Of a DNA stretch of 64,000 nucleotides, positions 46,805-57,259 are shown one piece after another. Source of the stretch: Akkermansia muciniphila. Its GTDB lineage: Bacteria > Verrucomicrobiota > Verrucomicrobiia > Verrucomicrobiales > Akkermansiaceae. The notes beneath the pieces were generated by a model. That model worked only from the letters and a program-made list of their open reading frames with translations, did not search any database and was not told the origin of the DNA. Position 1 is the first letter of the stretch. Each line of letters begins with the position of its first letter. Made by a program: the position numbers and the translations under genes. The stretch is taken from the NCBI GenBank assembly GCA_945890645.1, contig CAMDCV010000002.1:124001-188000 (forward strand), read 5' to 3'.

Positions 46805-48682
46805 TCATCCGCCGGTGCGGGGTGGGCGTTTTTTACCGGGGGTGACGTCGCGAAGGTTAGGATCTTCTCCTCTTGCTTTAGCTGCTTGGGCGCGCTGCAA
46901 TTCTTCCTGTTTCTCAATCATGCGCTCCATGAAGCCTTTCTTCTTCGGCTTATCGGGATCGACGGGTTTTTCCTTCAACTGTGGCTCGGGAAGCTTCGAA
47001 GTAATCCAAGTTTGGAAAATGGTGAAGATGTTCTGTGTGGTCCAGTAGAGCGCGAGTGCGGAAGCGAAGGAGTAACAGAAAATGAGGAACATGAAGGGCA
47101 TGAACATCATCAAGCGTTGCTGCATTTTATCGCCTGTTTTCGGCATCATTGCCATTTGTGCGAAGCTCGTGAGGGTCATGATGATGGGTAGTAAATTGAT
47201 GGGGAAGCCCATGAAATGACCGATGGTATCAGGTTGTGACAAATCCTGTACCCACCACAGAAATGGCTCGTGACGCATTTCAACTGCGTATTGCAACATG
47301 CGATAAAATCCGAAAAAGATGGGAATTTGCAATAGCATCGGAAGGCAGCCACCGATGGGATTGACGCCGTATTTTTTGTAGAGCTTCATCACCTCTTGGT
47401 TGACCTTGGTCGGATCATCGGGGTGCTTTTCCTTGATTTTGTCCATCTCTGGCTTGAGTTTTGCCATGCGTTTCATGGCGCGGTTCGACTTATTGTAAAG
47501 CGGCCAGATGGCGATACGAACGACAAGAGTGAGTAGGACGATGGAAATACCCCATGACCACGTATCGGAAATTTTTGAGATGCCTAGGTGGATCCAGTGG
47601 AGAACCCAGTTCAGCAAGCGACTGATCCAGGAGAAGTAACCATAGTTCATGATTTCGCCCCACGGTCCGTCCATTTTTCGGAGCATGTTGTTATCTTTCG
47701 GCCCCATGAAAATTTGGTAGCTAAGTGTTTTTTGCCCATTCTGTTCAAGTGTCTCAGCGGGCAAACGAAGGTGAGCACTGACGCCTTGCAGTGGTTTTTC
47801 TACATTGGCAAATCGTATGTCATAGGGAGCCGCGACAATACTGCTCGCATAGGGTTCTTTGCTCCGCATAGCGATGGTAAAAAACTGATCGCAGACGCCG
47901 GCAAGTTCGACGCTTTGCAGACCTCGATCAACAAAGGGTTTATCGTCACTGATCCAACTGCCTTTGAAATCTGTTACTTTGACAAACTCGTAGCTACCAT
48001 CATCATGGAAAAAGTAGGTCGTTTGATCCGGCCATTCTTTTTCATGTATTGGGCCGGTGGAACCAAGTGCAATCGTCCACTGGTTGAGAGAAACGGGAGC
48101 TGGATTGGCATTTTCGATGACGATATCGAAGTCTAACAAATACTGAGCACCGGGCTTGCTGGTGTCTTCTTGAATGCGATAGGTTTTTTTCACCAACAGG
48201 CCATCGGTGGTTTTGGCCACGAATACTGCTGCTTTGCCGGGCACTGACTGCTCAGGTTTGTAGGTGTAGAGGAGTGAGTCGGTGGTATTGACGCCGCGGG
48301 TCAGGGCTCCGACAGGATTGAGCTTTTCGTCATTGACGTGGATCGGGATTTTTTTATCGCCGATTTCGTATTCGTTTTTCAGGGCGGCGTACTTGATGCC
48401 ACCGCCGATGTTGGTAAGAACAAAGGATACTTCCGATGTCTCTAGGGTGATGGTTTTCTCTTCAATGACGACGGGGACTTCTGCCGCAGGTGTTGCAGGA
48501 TCCGTCGAGGCGGTTGTGGCGGGAGCGGCTGCTTTTTTGGCATCCTCCGCTTGGCGCAGGAATGCTTCTTGTTTTTGTTTTTCTTCGAAAGCAATGCGCG
48601 CTTTTTGTTGGGAATCAAAAAACAGGTAGGCGAGAAGGACGCTGCAAAGGGTGACGACGACCCAGGTTTTCTTATCGTACAT
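46805..48682 (-). CDS. yidC: membrane protein insertase YidC
   Basis: LTLVVRIAIWPLYNKSNRAMKRMAKLKPEMDKIKEKHPDDPTKVNQEVMKLYKKYGVNPIGGCLPMLLQIPIFFGFYRML. Confidence 0.96.
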   Translation of the reverse strand: MYDKKTWVVVTLCSVLLAYLFFDSQQKARIAFEEKQKQEAFLRQAEDAKKAAAPATTASTDPATPAAEVPVVIEEKTITLETSEVSFVLTNIGGGIKYAALKNEYEIGDKKIPIHVNDEKLNPVGALTRGVNTTDSLLYTYKPEQSVPGKAAVFVAKTTDGLLVKKTYRIQEDTSKPGAQYLLDFDIVIENANPAPVSLNQWTIALGSTGPIHEKEWPDQTTYFFHDDGSYEFVKVTDFKGSWISDDKPFVDRGLQSVELAGVCDQFFTIAMRSKEPYASSIVAAPYDIRFANVEKPLQGVSAHLRLPAETLEQNGQKTLSYQIFMGPKDNNMLRKMDGPWGEIMNYGYFSWISRLLNWVLHWIHLGISKISDTWSWGISIVLLTLVVRIAIWPLYNKSNRAMKRMAKLKPEMDKIKEKHPDDPTKVNQEVMKLYKKYGVNPIGGCLPMLLQIPIFFGFYRMLQYAVEMRHEPFLWWVQDLSQPDTIGHFMGFPINLLPIIMTLTSFAQMAMMPKTGDKMQQRLMMFMPFMFLIFCYSFASALALYWTTQNIFTIFQTWITSKLPEPQLKEKPVDPDKPKKKGFMERMIEKQEELQRAQAAKARGEDPNLRDVTPGKKRPPRTGG

Positions 48683-48700
48683 AGGAATCAGCAATGATGG

Positions 48701-48970
48701 TTAGTGAGAGTGTTTGTGAGGTGAAGCGGGTGGCACGGGGTCTTCGCCGAATCCGCCCCATGGGTGGCAGCGTAGGATTCGTCGAAGTCCCATCCACGAA
48801 CCGCGAAAGGGACCGTGGATTTCGACGGCTTGCAAAAAATAGTGCGAACAAGTCGGTTGGTAACGGCAGCCTGAATGCGGTCCGAAGGCGACCTTGAGCA
48901 TCGGGCTGAGGAAGCGCTGGTAAAAGCGAATCAGCACGCGAATGACTGAAGTGATGGCCCGGGAAATCAT
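48701..48970 (-). CDS. yidD: membrane protein insertion efficiency factor YidD
   Basis: [57 protein letters not shown]. Confidence 0.95.
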   Translation of the reverse strand: MISRAITSVIRVLIRFYQRFLSPMLKVAFGPHSGCRYQPTCSHYFLQAVEIHGPFRGSWMGLRRILRCHPWGGFGEDPVPPASPHKHSH

Positions 48971-48973
48971 GGT

Positions 48974-49342
48974 TCATGGTATGGGCGGAGTGAGCGGGCT
49001 CAACATGCCGAGGCGGTTGGCAGTTTTTAGCCAGTCTTTTTCCAGCTCTGCGTATGTGGCAGTGATGGTATTGTAGCGGGCGATGACCACGAGGTAACGG
49101 AGTGAGGGAGTGACGCGATCCCAGTGCGCTTGAATGATGCTGCGAAATCGACGGCGCAAGAGCACGCGGTCATGGGCCTTGCCGGCTTTTTTGGTGGTAA
49201 TAAAGGCGACCATAAAGTGCGGCAACGAGGCATCTTCCAGTGTGCTTAAAACGAGAAACCGGCCAGCTTTAGAGCGGCCGGTCTCGCGGACCTTCTGGAA
49301 GTCGGCCCGCTTTTTCATGGTGTGCTTCCGAGGAAGGCGCAT
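48974..49342 (-). CDS. rnpA: ribonuclease P protein component
   Basis: RADFQKVRETGRSKAGRFLVL...KAHDRVLLRRRFRSIIQAHWDR. Confidence 0.88.
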   Translation of the reverse strand: MRLPRKHTMKKRADFQKVRETGRSKAGRFLVLSTLEDASLPHFMVAFITTKKAGKAHDRVLLRRRFRSIIQAHWDRVTPSLRYLVVIARYNTITATYAELEKDWLKTANRLGMLSPLTPPIP

Positions 49343-49362
49343 CAGCGGGAGAGAGACTTCAA

Positions 49363-49548
49363 TTAATTCGAAGTGTGTTGTTGTGTGTGGCGTTTGAACT
49401 GCACCTCAGCACCTTTGCCGATGAGACGCTTGCGACCTTTTTGGCGACGACGGGCCAAGATGGCGCGACCGCCTTTGGTTGCCATGCGTGCACGGAAGCC
49501 GTGCTGTTGCTTGCGAGTGCGCTTGGATGGACGATAGGTAGGGCTCAT
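49363..49548 (-). CDS. rpmH: 50S ribosomal protein L34
   Basis: [38 protein letters not shown]. Confidence 0.96.
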   Translation of the reverse strand: MSPTYRPSKRTRKQQHGFRARMATKGGRAILARRRQKGRKRLIGKGAEVQFKRHTQQHTSN

Positions 49549-49733
49549 GGCGTGGGATAGTTACGTGATGATAAATCGGAAGATTGATGACCGTTGGAAG
49601 CGGTCGGGGCGCGGAGATTAGTCAAAACCACCGCAATGTCAACACAACAATCAGAAAATTTCACATTTTTTTGCGACTCAGCAAGCCAAGAACTGCTTGC
49701 AGATCGTGGTTCATGCGATAGACAGTGTGCGGC

Positions 49734-50252
49734 ATGGAAAAGCAATCACAGGCGGGAGCATGGTATTTGACGGCAGTCGGGCTATCGCTGTGCTTGATCG
49801 CTGGCATTTTTTTGTGGCTGATGGGGCGGAGCTACTTGCGGGCGAGGGAAATGACAACGTGGCCACAGGTCCCGTGTTTGATATTGCGCTCCGAGGTGGC
49901 CGAGCGGCGCATTGGAGAAACGGTGGCTCCGGATTATCGATTCGCGGTATTATTTGGCTATCAATATGAGGGCAAAGATTACGAGAGTGATCGCTGGAGT
50001 CTGCGGGGAAGCATGCCGCGACAAGACCCAACGCAAGCGGAAAAACTGGTGGAAGAATTTCCGATGGGGTCGCAACAACGTTGTTGGGTAAATCCCCGGC
50101 AGCCGGAGATCGCGCTGCTGAAGCTGGATTCACGAGCTGCGGGCTACTCGTTGTGGTTTCCAGGCTTATTTTTTCTTGGTGGTGTGGGGATGATGATTGG
50201 AGCATGGAAACGATCGAAATCGGGTGAATTGCTGGATCCTAGCGTTTCCTGA
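49734..50252 (+). CDS. DUF3592-like membrane protein
   Basis: Two TM segments around a domain with YQYEGKDYESDRWSLRGS...WVNPRQPEIALL. Confidence 0.65.
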   Translation: MEKQSQAGAWYLTAVGLSLCLIAGIFLWLMGRSYLRAREMTTWPQVPCLILRSEVAERRIGETVAPDYRFAVLFGYQYEGKDYESDRWSLRGSMPRQDPTQAEKLVEEFPMGSQQRCWVNPRQPEIALLKLDSRAAGYSLWFPGLFFLGGVGMMIGAWKRSKSGELLDPSVS

Positions 50253-50288
50253 TTGCCGAGCGTTGAATTTTCACGCAACCTCTGGAAG

Positions 50289-50942
50289 ATGTTTTTGCAG
50301 GGCTTTCGAGAATTGGTAAGACCGCAATGGGTGACCATCGTCGAGGAATTAAAAATCCACGGTGGCATGGCGATTCCCGAGCTGGCCCGGATAATGGAGA
50401 TGAGCTATATGGGAGTGAAGCAGCATTGCGAAGCGTTGCATGAGATGGGGTATTTGGAGCGAAATCGAATGCCGCGTAGTGAAGTGGGGCGACCAGAGAT
50501 TCTTTATCGGCTTGGGCCGAAAGCCGATGCATTGTTTCCGCAAGCGGGTGTGGTACTGACGCTCAGTTTACTGCATAATATGAAACAATTGTATGGGGCG
50601 AATGCTCCAGAAAAATTACTGTTTCAGTATTTTGCCGAATTGCAGGACAAATGGCTCAGTCGGATGCAACGTGCCAAGTCTTTAGTCGAAAAAGCAACCT
50701 TGCTCTCCAGTTTGAGAGAGAAAGAAGGGTGCTTCGCGCGTTGTTCTTATGACGTAAAGCAGGGCTTTCGTATCGAAGAATACCATCATCCCTTGTGGGC
50801 CTTGTTCTTGGAATATCCGGCGGCCATTGCGATGGAAGTGCGCATGATGGAAATCCTGATGGGTTCAAAGGTCGAACGAAAAGAAATCCACGGCGGCAGG
50901 GGTGGGCCGGCAAAAGTGATCTACGCGATTGCTACCTTGTGA
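50289..50942 (+). CDS. helix-turn-helix transcriptional regulator
   Basis: MAIPELARIMEMSYMGVKQHCEALHEMGYLERNRMPRSEVGRPEILYRLGPKA. Confidence 0.7.
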   Translation: MFLQGFRELVRPQWVTIVEELKIHGGMAIPELARIMEMSYMGVKQHCEALHEMGYLERNRMPRSEVGRPEILYRLGPKADALFPQAGVVLTLSLLHNMKQLYGANAPEKLLFQYFAELQDKWLSRMQRAKSLVEKATLLSSLREKEGCFARCSYDVKQGFRIEEYHHPLWALFLEYPAAIAMEVRMMEILMGSKVERKEIHGGRGGPAKVIYAIATL

Positions 50943-51039
50943 TGCGTATTCTTTTTCGTTTGATTTGCCGATTAAATCCGATATCAATCGCGCGTACCGC
51001 TCTCGCGACTAATTGTCTAACATTTTTTACTCTCTATTT

Positions 51040-52290
51040 ATGATCAAAATCGCTGTTCTGGGCTGTGGTGCCCGTGGTCGCAATTATTCTAGTATCGCCG
51101 GGACGATGCCGCAGCGTTACGAAATCGTGGCCGCATGCGATACCGTCGAGTGGCGGATGCAGGAAGTGGCGAAGTGCAATGCCTCGGGAAATGTGCAGCA
51201 ATTTTCTGATGAGAATGACTTTTTCGCGGCGGGAAAACTGGCGGATTTGCTGATCATCGCGACACAAGATCGAGACCACTTCGCTCATGCATTGCGTGCC
51301 ATTGAATTGGGTTACGATATTTTGTTAGAGAAACCCGCTGCGCAAACTTTGGAAGAGTGCGAGGAGCTGGATCGCCGTGCTCGTGCCGCGGGAGTGAAAA
51401 TCGGTTTGTGTTTTGTGCTGCGCTACACTCCCTTTTATCGGGCGGTAAAAGCGGTGATCGATTCCGGTCGTCTTGGGCGCATTATCTCGATGCACGCTTG
51501 TGAAGGTGTAGAACCTTTTCATCAGGCGCATTCGTATGTTCGCGGGCATTGGGCGAAGAGCGAGGGTGCCACGCCGATGATTTTGGCCAAATGTAGTCAT
51601 GATGCCGACTTACTTTGTTGGTTTGCCGAATCGGAAATCAATGAGGTTTCGAGCTACGGGCGACTCGATTTTTTCCGCAAGGAAAATGCCCCCGAGGGCG
51701 CACCTCTGCGCTGCACGGATGGTTGTCCGCATGCGCAGACCTGTTACTATGATGCGCATCATTATCTCACCGATAAGCGACGCTGGTTACGCATGATACT
51801 CGATGGCGGCTTAACGGCCCCCGACGAAAAAGTCATGGAGTTTTTGCAAACTTCACCATGGGGTCGCTGCGTCTTCCATTGTGACAATGATGTCGTCGAT
51901 CACCAAGTCTTAGCGGGTGAAATGCGCAACGGAATTACGGTGAATTTCACCATGACCGCTTTTGAGAGTGGTCGATCCATCGAAATCTACGGAACGCATG
52001 GATCGCTCAAAGGTGGTCAGATGTGGAAAGAGGCTCATGCTTATGAGTTGTCCGTGCGCGATCACGCGAGCGGCATCACCAGCGAGGTTGAGATTCCGCA
52101 AATCGATGAAGCCGGCTATGCTGGGCACGGTGGCGGTGACTATGGCATTGTCGATTCTCTCGATCAGCTTTTTGGAGAGCATGGCTCACTGCGTCCGGGA
52201 CTCGATGGCTTGGCGGGGCATCAACTGGCATTCCTAGCGGAAAAATCACGTTTGTCGAAAGCACGTGTCACCGTGCCAATGGGAAAATGA
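51040..52290 (+). CDS. Gfo/Idh/MocA family oxidoreductase
   Basis: IKIAVLGCGARGRNYSS, LLEKPAAQTLEECEEL. Confidence 0.88.
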   Translation: MIKIAVLGCGARGRNYSSIAGTMPQRYEIVAACDTVEWRMQEVAKCNASGNVQQFSDENDFFAAGKLADLLIIATQDRDHFAHALRAIELGYDILLEKPAAQTLEECEELDRRARAAGVKIGLCFVLRYTPFYRAVKAVIDSGRLGRIISMHACEGVEPFHQAHSYVRGHWAKSEGATPMILAKCSHDADLLCWFAESEINEVSSYGRLDFFRKENAPEGAPLRCTDGCPHAQTCYYDAHHYLTDKRRWLRMILDGGLTAPDEKVMEFLQTSPWGRCVFHCDNDVVDHQVLAGEMRNGITVNFTMTAFESGRSIEIYGTHGSLKGGQMWKEAHAYELSVRDHASGITSEVEIPQIDEAGYAGHGGGDYGIVDSLDQLFGEHGSLRPGLDGLAGHQLAFLAEKSRLSKARVTVPMGK

Positions 52291-52343
52291 ATTGACTTTT
52301 CCAATCGTCGGCACGAAGCAGCGTTGTATAATTTCTCAACTTC

Positions 52344-53411
52344 ATGATACTCACGATCGCGTTATTAATAGTTGGCTTAGTTCTTTTGGTGTTAGGAGCC
52401 GATTGGCTTGTGAAAGGCGCATCTCGATTGGCAATTTCCTTCGGGATATCCGCCTTGGTGGTAGGACTCACAGTTGTTGCCTATGGAACTAGCGCGCCTG
52501 AGATGTCCGTGAGTGTGATGTCCAGTCTCAATGGTAAATCAGAGATGGCGCTCGGGAACATTGTGGGGAGTAACATATTCAATGTGCTTTTCATTCTGGG
52601 TTTGGCCGCGATGGTGGCGCCGCTGATTGTCAATAAACAATTAATTCGCCTCGATGTGCCGGTGATGATTCTCTCGTCGATTGTCATGCTTTTGTTGTGT
52701 CTCGATGGTTCAATTGGTCGCCTCGATGGCGTGCTTCTCTTTGCTGGTGCGATTGTTTACACTTGGTGGTTGATTCGGATGAGTCGTCGAGAATCGCGCG
52801 AAAATCAGGAGGAGAAACCGGAACCAACGGGGAAATTGTGGCAAAATCTGTTATGGATTGCGGTTGGCTTGGCCATGCTGGTGCTGGGCTCACGCTTCTT
52901 GGTGAGCTCAGCGATTGAAATTGCTCGTGCTCTAAAACTGAGCGAGGCCATCATTGGTTTGACCATCATCGCTGCGGGAACCTCGTTACCCGAGGTCGCG
53001 ACCTCAATCATGGCAAGCATTCGCGGTCAACGCGACATCGCCGTGGGCAATGTGGTAGGCAGCAACGTGTTCAATATCTTGGCTGTTGGTGGCTTATCAG
53101 GGATTGCATCACCCCATGGGATTGATGTTCCTACAGCCGTGCTGCGATTCGATTTACCGTTTATGCTGGCGGTCGCCATTGCGTGTTTTCCGGTGTTCCT
53201 GCGAGGATTCATTATCACACGATGGAACGGAGTGTTTTTCTTTGCTTATTATGTAGCTTATACCAGTTACTTAATTTTGGGAGCGACCAATCACGATGCT
53301 CTCCCTGTATTCAGTAAAGTCATGTTTGAATTCATTGCTCCCTTGACCGGTGTCATGCTGGTCTGGATGCTGGTATTCGAATGGCGATTGCACCACAAAA
53401 GGAGTCTCTGA
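52344..53411 (+). CDS. calcium/sodium antiporter (CaCA family)
   Basis: VVAYGTSAPEMSVSVMSSLNGKSEMALGNIVGSNIFNVLFILG and duplicated AAGTSLPEVATSIMASIRGQRDIAVGNVVGSNVFNILAV. Confidence 0.92.
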   Translation: MILTIALLIVGLVLLVLGADWLVKGASRLAISFGISALVVGLTVVAYGTSAPEMSVSVMSSLNGKSEMALGNIVGSNIFNVLFILGLAAMVAPLIVNKQLIRLDVPVMILSSIVMLLLCLDGSIGRLDGVLLFAGAIVYTWWLIRMSRRESRENQEEKPEPTGKLWQNLLWIAVGLAMLVLGSRFLVSSAIEIARALKLSEAIIGLTIIAAGTSLPEVATSIMASIRGQRDIAVGNVVGSNVFNILAVGGLSGIASPHGIDVPTAVLRFDLPFMLAVAIACFPVFLRGFIITRWNGVFFFAYYVAYTSYLILGATNHDALPVFSKVMFEFIAPLTGVMLVWMLVFEWRLHHKRSL

Positions 53412-53419
53412 ACCCCGGA

Positions 53420-54202
53420 TCAAACGAAATGCGTAGCGCCGTGTCGCAGTAAAAACTCCTTACCCAAAGCGAGATAGGCCTGTGCGGCTAGGCCATTGAC
53501 ATCGTGTTCAAAAATCGTTCTGCCATGGCTCGGCGCTTCACCCAGTTTGATCGAGCGAGGGATGAACGTTTTATACATTTGATCGGGAAAATATTGGCTG
53601 ACTTCCTCGACGACTTGGCGCGCTAAATTGGTGCGTGAATCGAACATGGTCATCACGATGCCTTCCAGTTTCAGGTCCGGACTGGCACCAGATTCGCGGA
53701 TTTGTTCGAGTACGTGGACGATTTTTGCCAAACCTTCGAGACCAAACCATTCGCACTGAAGTGGAATAATGACTTCATCTGCAGCGGCAAGAGCCGAAGT
53801 CATCAGCACACCGAGTGAGGGAGGGGTATCGAGAATGCAGTAATCGAAGAGGTCGTTCGGCTTTAAACCCTGAAGTAGTACCCGTAGGCGAGTGAGGTGG
53901 TCATCTGATCGCGCCATTTCGATTTCGACACCTGCCAAATCCATGGCAGAAGGGATCACGGACAGTCGTTCCAGTCGCGAAACTTGGATTTTTTGCCGAA
54001 TATCGGCTTCCCCTAGCAACACGGGGTAGAGGGTATCAATGCCCTCGGCATCCAGTCCGATTCCGCTGGTAGTGTTCGCCTGAGGATCTAGGTCAATGAG
54101 CAGCACGCGTTGCCCCAATCGTGTCAGAGCTGCCGAAAGATTGATGGCCGTTGTGGTTTTGCCAACTCCTCCTTTTTGATTGCCAATGGCGACGACTTTC
54201 AT
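53420..54202 (-). CDS. parA: ParA/Soj family ATPase
   Basis: MKVVAIGNQKGGVGKTTTAINLSAALTRLGQRVLLIDLDPQANTTSGIG. Confidence 0.92.
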   Translation of the reverse strand: MKVVAIGNQKGGVGKTTTAINLSAALTRLGQRVLLIDLDPQANTTSGIGLDAEGIDTLYPVLLGEADIRQKIQVSRLERLSVIPSAMDLAGVEIEMARSDDHLTRLRVLLQGLKPNDLFDYCILDTPPSLGVLMTSALAAADEVIIPLQCEWFGLEGLAKIVHVLEQIRESGASPDLKLEGIVMTMFDSRTNLARQVVEEVSQYFPDQMYKTFIPRSIKLGEAPSHGRTIFEHDVNGLAAQAYLALGKEFLLRHGATHFV

Positions 54203-54268
54203 GCTCGCGCAGACTTTCCTTGCAATCCTTTCGCTTGGCAATCAAAACCGTGCGCAGAGATAAAAAAC

Positions 54269-57259
54269 ATGCGGCACGATTGGTCAGATGCCTGGTTACA
54301 GCAGGCGGCGGGATGGAGAGCAGTGAAAGAAGGTCTTTCTCTCTATAACCGTGGACTTGTGCAAAACGCTTGTTTGGATAACGACGAGTGCCGCGGGATT
54401 ATCCAGGGTAACAAGCCGCGGCGCGTCAGGGTCAAGCGACTCAATTCTAGCACCGCGGAGACCTTTTGCACTTGTCCAGAAAACCAGCGCAGTGGTGCGA
54501 TGTGCGAGCATGCGGTGGCAATAATCGTTGCGGCCAGACAGATCAAGGAAGACAAGCCAGAAATCTTAGCTAGGCCTCTAGCCGAGGCAGAAGCGCCCAC
54601 TCCTGCCTTAGCGGTGCGATTTTTTCCCTTTTGGAAGCAGGAATGGCAAAAGGGAAGGATGAGTTGTAAAATCGAAGCAGCCTCCCGCCCGGTTGAGGAA
54701 TCGGATCGCGTATTATTGGAATGGTTGAAAAATTCTGGAGTGACGTCTAAACCATTACCTTGGATTGTCAGCATCGCAGGTGATAAGGCGGAGTCATGGT
54801 TTGAGAGTCTTATCGGACATGATGATATTCAAGTTGATGAACAAACGATTGTTTTTTCAGGTGAGCTCCCGAAATTTCCCGTAAGATGCCAACTGCACGA
54901 TGAACAATGGCAGTTTGAGTATCAGGGGGAGACAGGACACTTTTTCGGTCAGAAGAATTCTGTCTGGATGGCAATAAACGAACAAGTGTTTCAAGTGAAT
55001 GATTCATTTTCGCGAGATTTAATCATTCAATTTTTTACGGAAAAATATGCATTATTAAATGATTATCAGATGTTTAAATATGATATTTTGCGATATTCTC
55101 TTACGTCTGTTGATGATGAACAATCGCAAGAGTGGCAATTTATGCCCGTAGTGCCTGAGTGGGAAGGGGAGCTGGAAGGGAGTTTTCGGCAACTGCGTTT
55201 GCGGGTTACAAAACTTTACCAGGTGGAATCGCAGGCGTGGCGCATGTCGCTATTTGCGGATGGGGGTTTTCTCTGTCGACAAGGAACGGTTTTTTATTGC
55301 GCACAATCGCACGACCAAGAATCGATCCGGCAATTTCTTCGTCAGCAGGGCTGGCAGTGGCAGGCTGAATATGAATATTGGTCTCTTGATCAAGAAGAGG
55401 AGATATTGACGTTCCTGGGTGAAGGTAAAATCGAGTTGCAGAAGCGATTTCACCGTTTGATTGAATCTCCCCAGTGGCAAGAGGTAGTGAAACGTCTCAC
55501 GATCATCCAGCCGAGTCTATCAGTCATCGATGTGAATTCGCGCGACCTATCCGTGGCGTGGGAGTTTCGTAGTGCGACTGGAGCGGCCTTTGATAGCGAC
55601 AAAATTCGCAAGTTGCTCATATCAGGCAATCGTTTGATTCAAACGAATGATGGCAAATCAATTCTTCTGCCTAAGGAGTCCTGGGACGTCTTTCAACAAA
55701 CGGTCACCGACATGCATTGGCAGCAGCAGAAGGGTGCGTTTCTGGCCCAAAAATCGCATGCTTTATTGATTGAATATTTGCGTAAATATACGGACAAATC
55801 ACTGATATACAATGATTTAACAATATGTTCTAAAATTGATTTTCCGCTCCTGCGTGCGGACTTTCGAGATTATCAACAACAAGGCGCTAATTGGTTGCAT
55901 GAGCGACTCGAAAGCCATGGATTCGCTCTGTTAGCCGATGAAATGGGGTTAGGAAAGACGCTGCAAACGATCGCTGTGATGACTCTTAGGGCGCGTCCGG
56001 ATCGTCCCGTATTGGTAGTTGTGCCCACCACTTTGCTCTACAACTGGGAGTCCGAAATTCAGCGCTTCGCTCCTGGTCTTCAAACGATTGTTTTGCATGG
56101 TGCAAAACGCGAAGAGGCCCATAAGGATTCACGGGCAAGCGTGATTGTTACAAGTTACGGAGTTCTGATGAAGGATAGGGCGCTCTTCATGAAGAGGGAG
56201 TATTCGCTCATGGTGCTTGATGAGGCCAGTGCCATCCGCAATCCCGATACTGACGTAGCGCGCAGTTGCTACCGGATCCAAGCTGATGCAAAATTGGCTT
56301 TGACGGGGACGCCATTGGAAAACAGTATGCAGGACCTGTGGTCAATTTTCCATTATTTGCAGCCTGGCTATTTGGGGGAACGGCAGCAGTTTCGTGATAC
56401 CTATGAGCGCAGTGGGTCAGTAGATCGCATTCATTTGCAGTCTTTGCGCCTGCGAGTAATGCCATTTTTATTGCGTCGCACCAAGGCCGAAGTGATTAAG
56501 GATCTTCCAGAGAAAGTAGAGACGGATGAATGGTGTGATTTGTCTCCTGAACAACTTCAATTGTATCAATCTGTGTGGGAGCAAGGCACGGAGACCGTTG
56601 AGCGGATGGCCAAAGTCAACGATTCAGCCGCGCACATGACGCTGTTGACGCTATTACTCCGGTTGCGGCAGATTTGCTGTGATGCGGGCTTGTTTGCGCC
56701 GGAATTGCTTAAGGAATGGACCCTGGAGCAGCGATCCACCAAAATGGCTCGCTTGTTCGATCTGATCAACGGAACCTTGCAATCGGGCCGAAAAATGCTG
56801 GTTTTTAGCCAATTTGCGACGCAATTGCGCAATATTGAGGCGGAATGTCGGGTGCAAAATATTACCACACTGCGGTTGGATGGCGCGACTCGAAATCGGC
56901 AGGAGCTCGTTAATCGCTTTCAAAATGACTCTGAACCGGGGGTATTCCTCATAAGTCTCAAAGCGGGTGGTTATGGCTTGAATTTGACGGCCGCATCGAC
57001 CGTGGTTCATTTTGATCCGTGGTGGAATCCTGCCAGTGAACAGCAGGCCAGCGATCGCGCTCACCGGATTGGGCAACAAAATTCGGTGAATGTTTATAAA
57101 TTGCTGACGCGTGGCACTGTGGAAGAGCGTGTTAAATTGCTGCAATCGCAGAAATCAAGTATGGCGGCTCAATTGTTCGGGCGTGAACCCGGTTCTGCGG
57201 GTGCGGGAGCAATGCCATCCATGGAAGAGTTGAAAGAATTGCTGAAACCTAGCCTCTAA
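54269..57259 (+). CDS. SNF2-family helicase with N-terminal SWIM zinc finger
   Basis: SWIM motif CTCPENQRSGAMCEHAVAI; ADEMGLGKTLQTIAVM, LDEASAIRNPDT, SDRAHRIGQ. Confidence 0.92.
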   Translation: MRHDWSDAWLQQAAGWRAVKEGLSLYNRGLVQNACLDNDECRGIIQGNKPRRVRVKRLNSSTAETFCTCPENQRSGAMCEHAVAIIVAARQIKEDKPEILARPLAEAEAPTPALAVRFFPFWKQEWQKGRMSCKIEAASRPVEESDRVLLEWLKNSGVTSKPLPWIVSIAGDKAESWFESLIGHDDIQVDEQTIVFSGELPKFPVRCQLHDEQWQFEYQGETGHFFGQKNSVWMAINEQVFQVNDSFSRDLIIQFFTEKYALLNDYQMFKYDILRYSLTSVDDEQSQEWQFMPVVPEWEGELEGSFRQLRLRVTKLYQVESQAWRMSLFADGGFLCRQGTVFYCAQSHDQESIRQFLRQQGWQWQAEYEYWSLDQEEEILTFLGEGKIELQKRFHRLIESPQWQEVVKRLTIIQPSLSVIDVNSRDLSVAWEFRSATGAAFDSDKIRKLLISGNRLIQTNDGKSILLPKESWDVFQQTVTDMHWQQQKGAFLAQKSHALLIEYLRKYTDKSLIYNDLTICSKIDFPLLRADFRDYQQQGANWLHERLESHGFALLADEMGLGKTLQTIAVMTLRARPDRPVLVVVPTTLLYNWESEIQRFAPGLQTIVLHGAKREEAHKDSRASVIVTSYGVLMKDRALFMKREYSLMVLDEASAIRNPDTDVARSCYRIQADAKLALTGTPLENSMQDLWSIFHYLQPGYLGERQQFRDTYERSGSVDRIHLQSLRLRVMPFLLRRTKAEVIKDLPEKVETDEWCDLSPEQLQLYQSVWEQGTETVERMAKVNDSAAHMTLLTLLLRLRQICCDAGLFAPELLKEWTLEQRSTKMARLFDLINGTLQSGRKMLVFSQFATQLRNIEAECRVQNITTLRLDGATRNRQELVNRFQNDSEPGVFLISLKAGGYGLNLTAASTVVHFDPWWNPASEQQASDRAHRIGQQNSVNVYKLLTRGTVEERVKLLQSQKSSMAAQLFGREPGSAGAGAMPSMEELKELLKPSL

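Noticed and set aside
49549-49733. Possible oriC next to rpmH
   Set aside because: No recognisable cluster of TTATNCACA DnaA boxes and no dnaA nearby.
53420-54202. ParABS partition locus
   Set aside because: Only ParA is present; no ParB gene or parS-like sites noticed.
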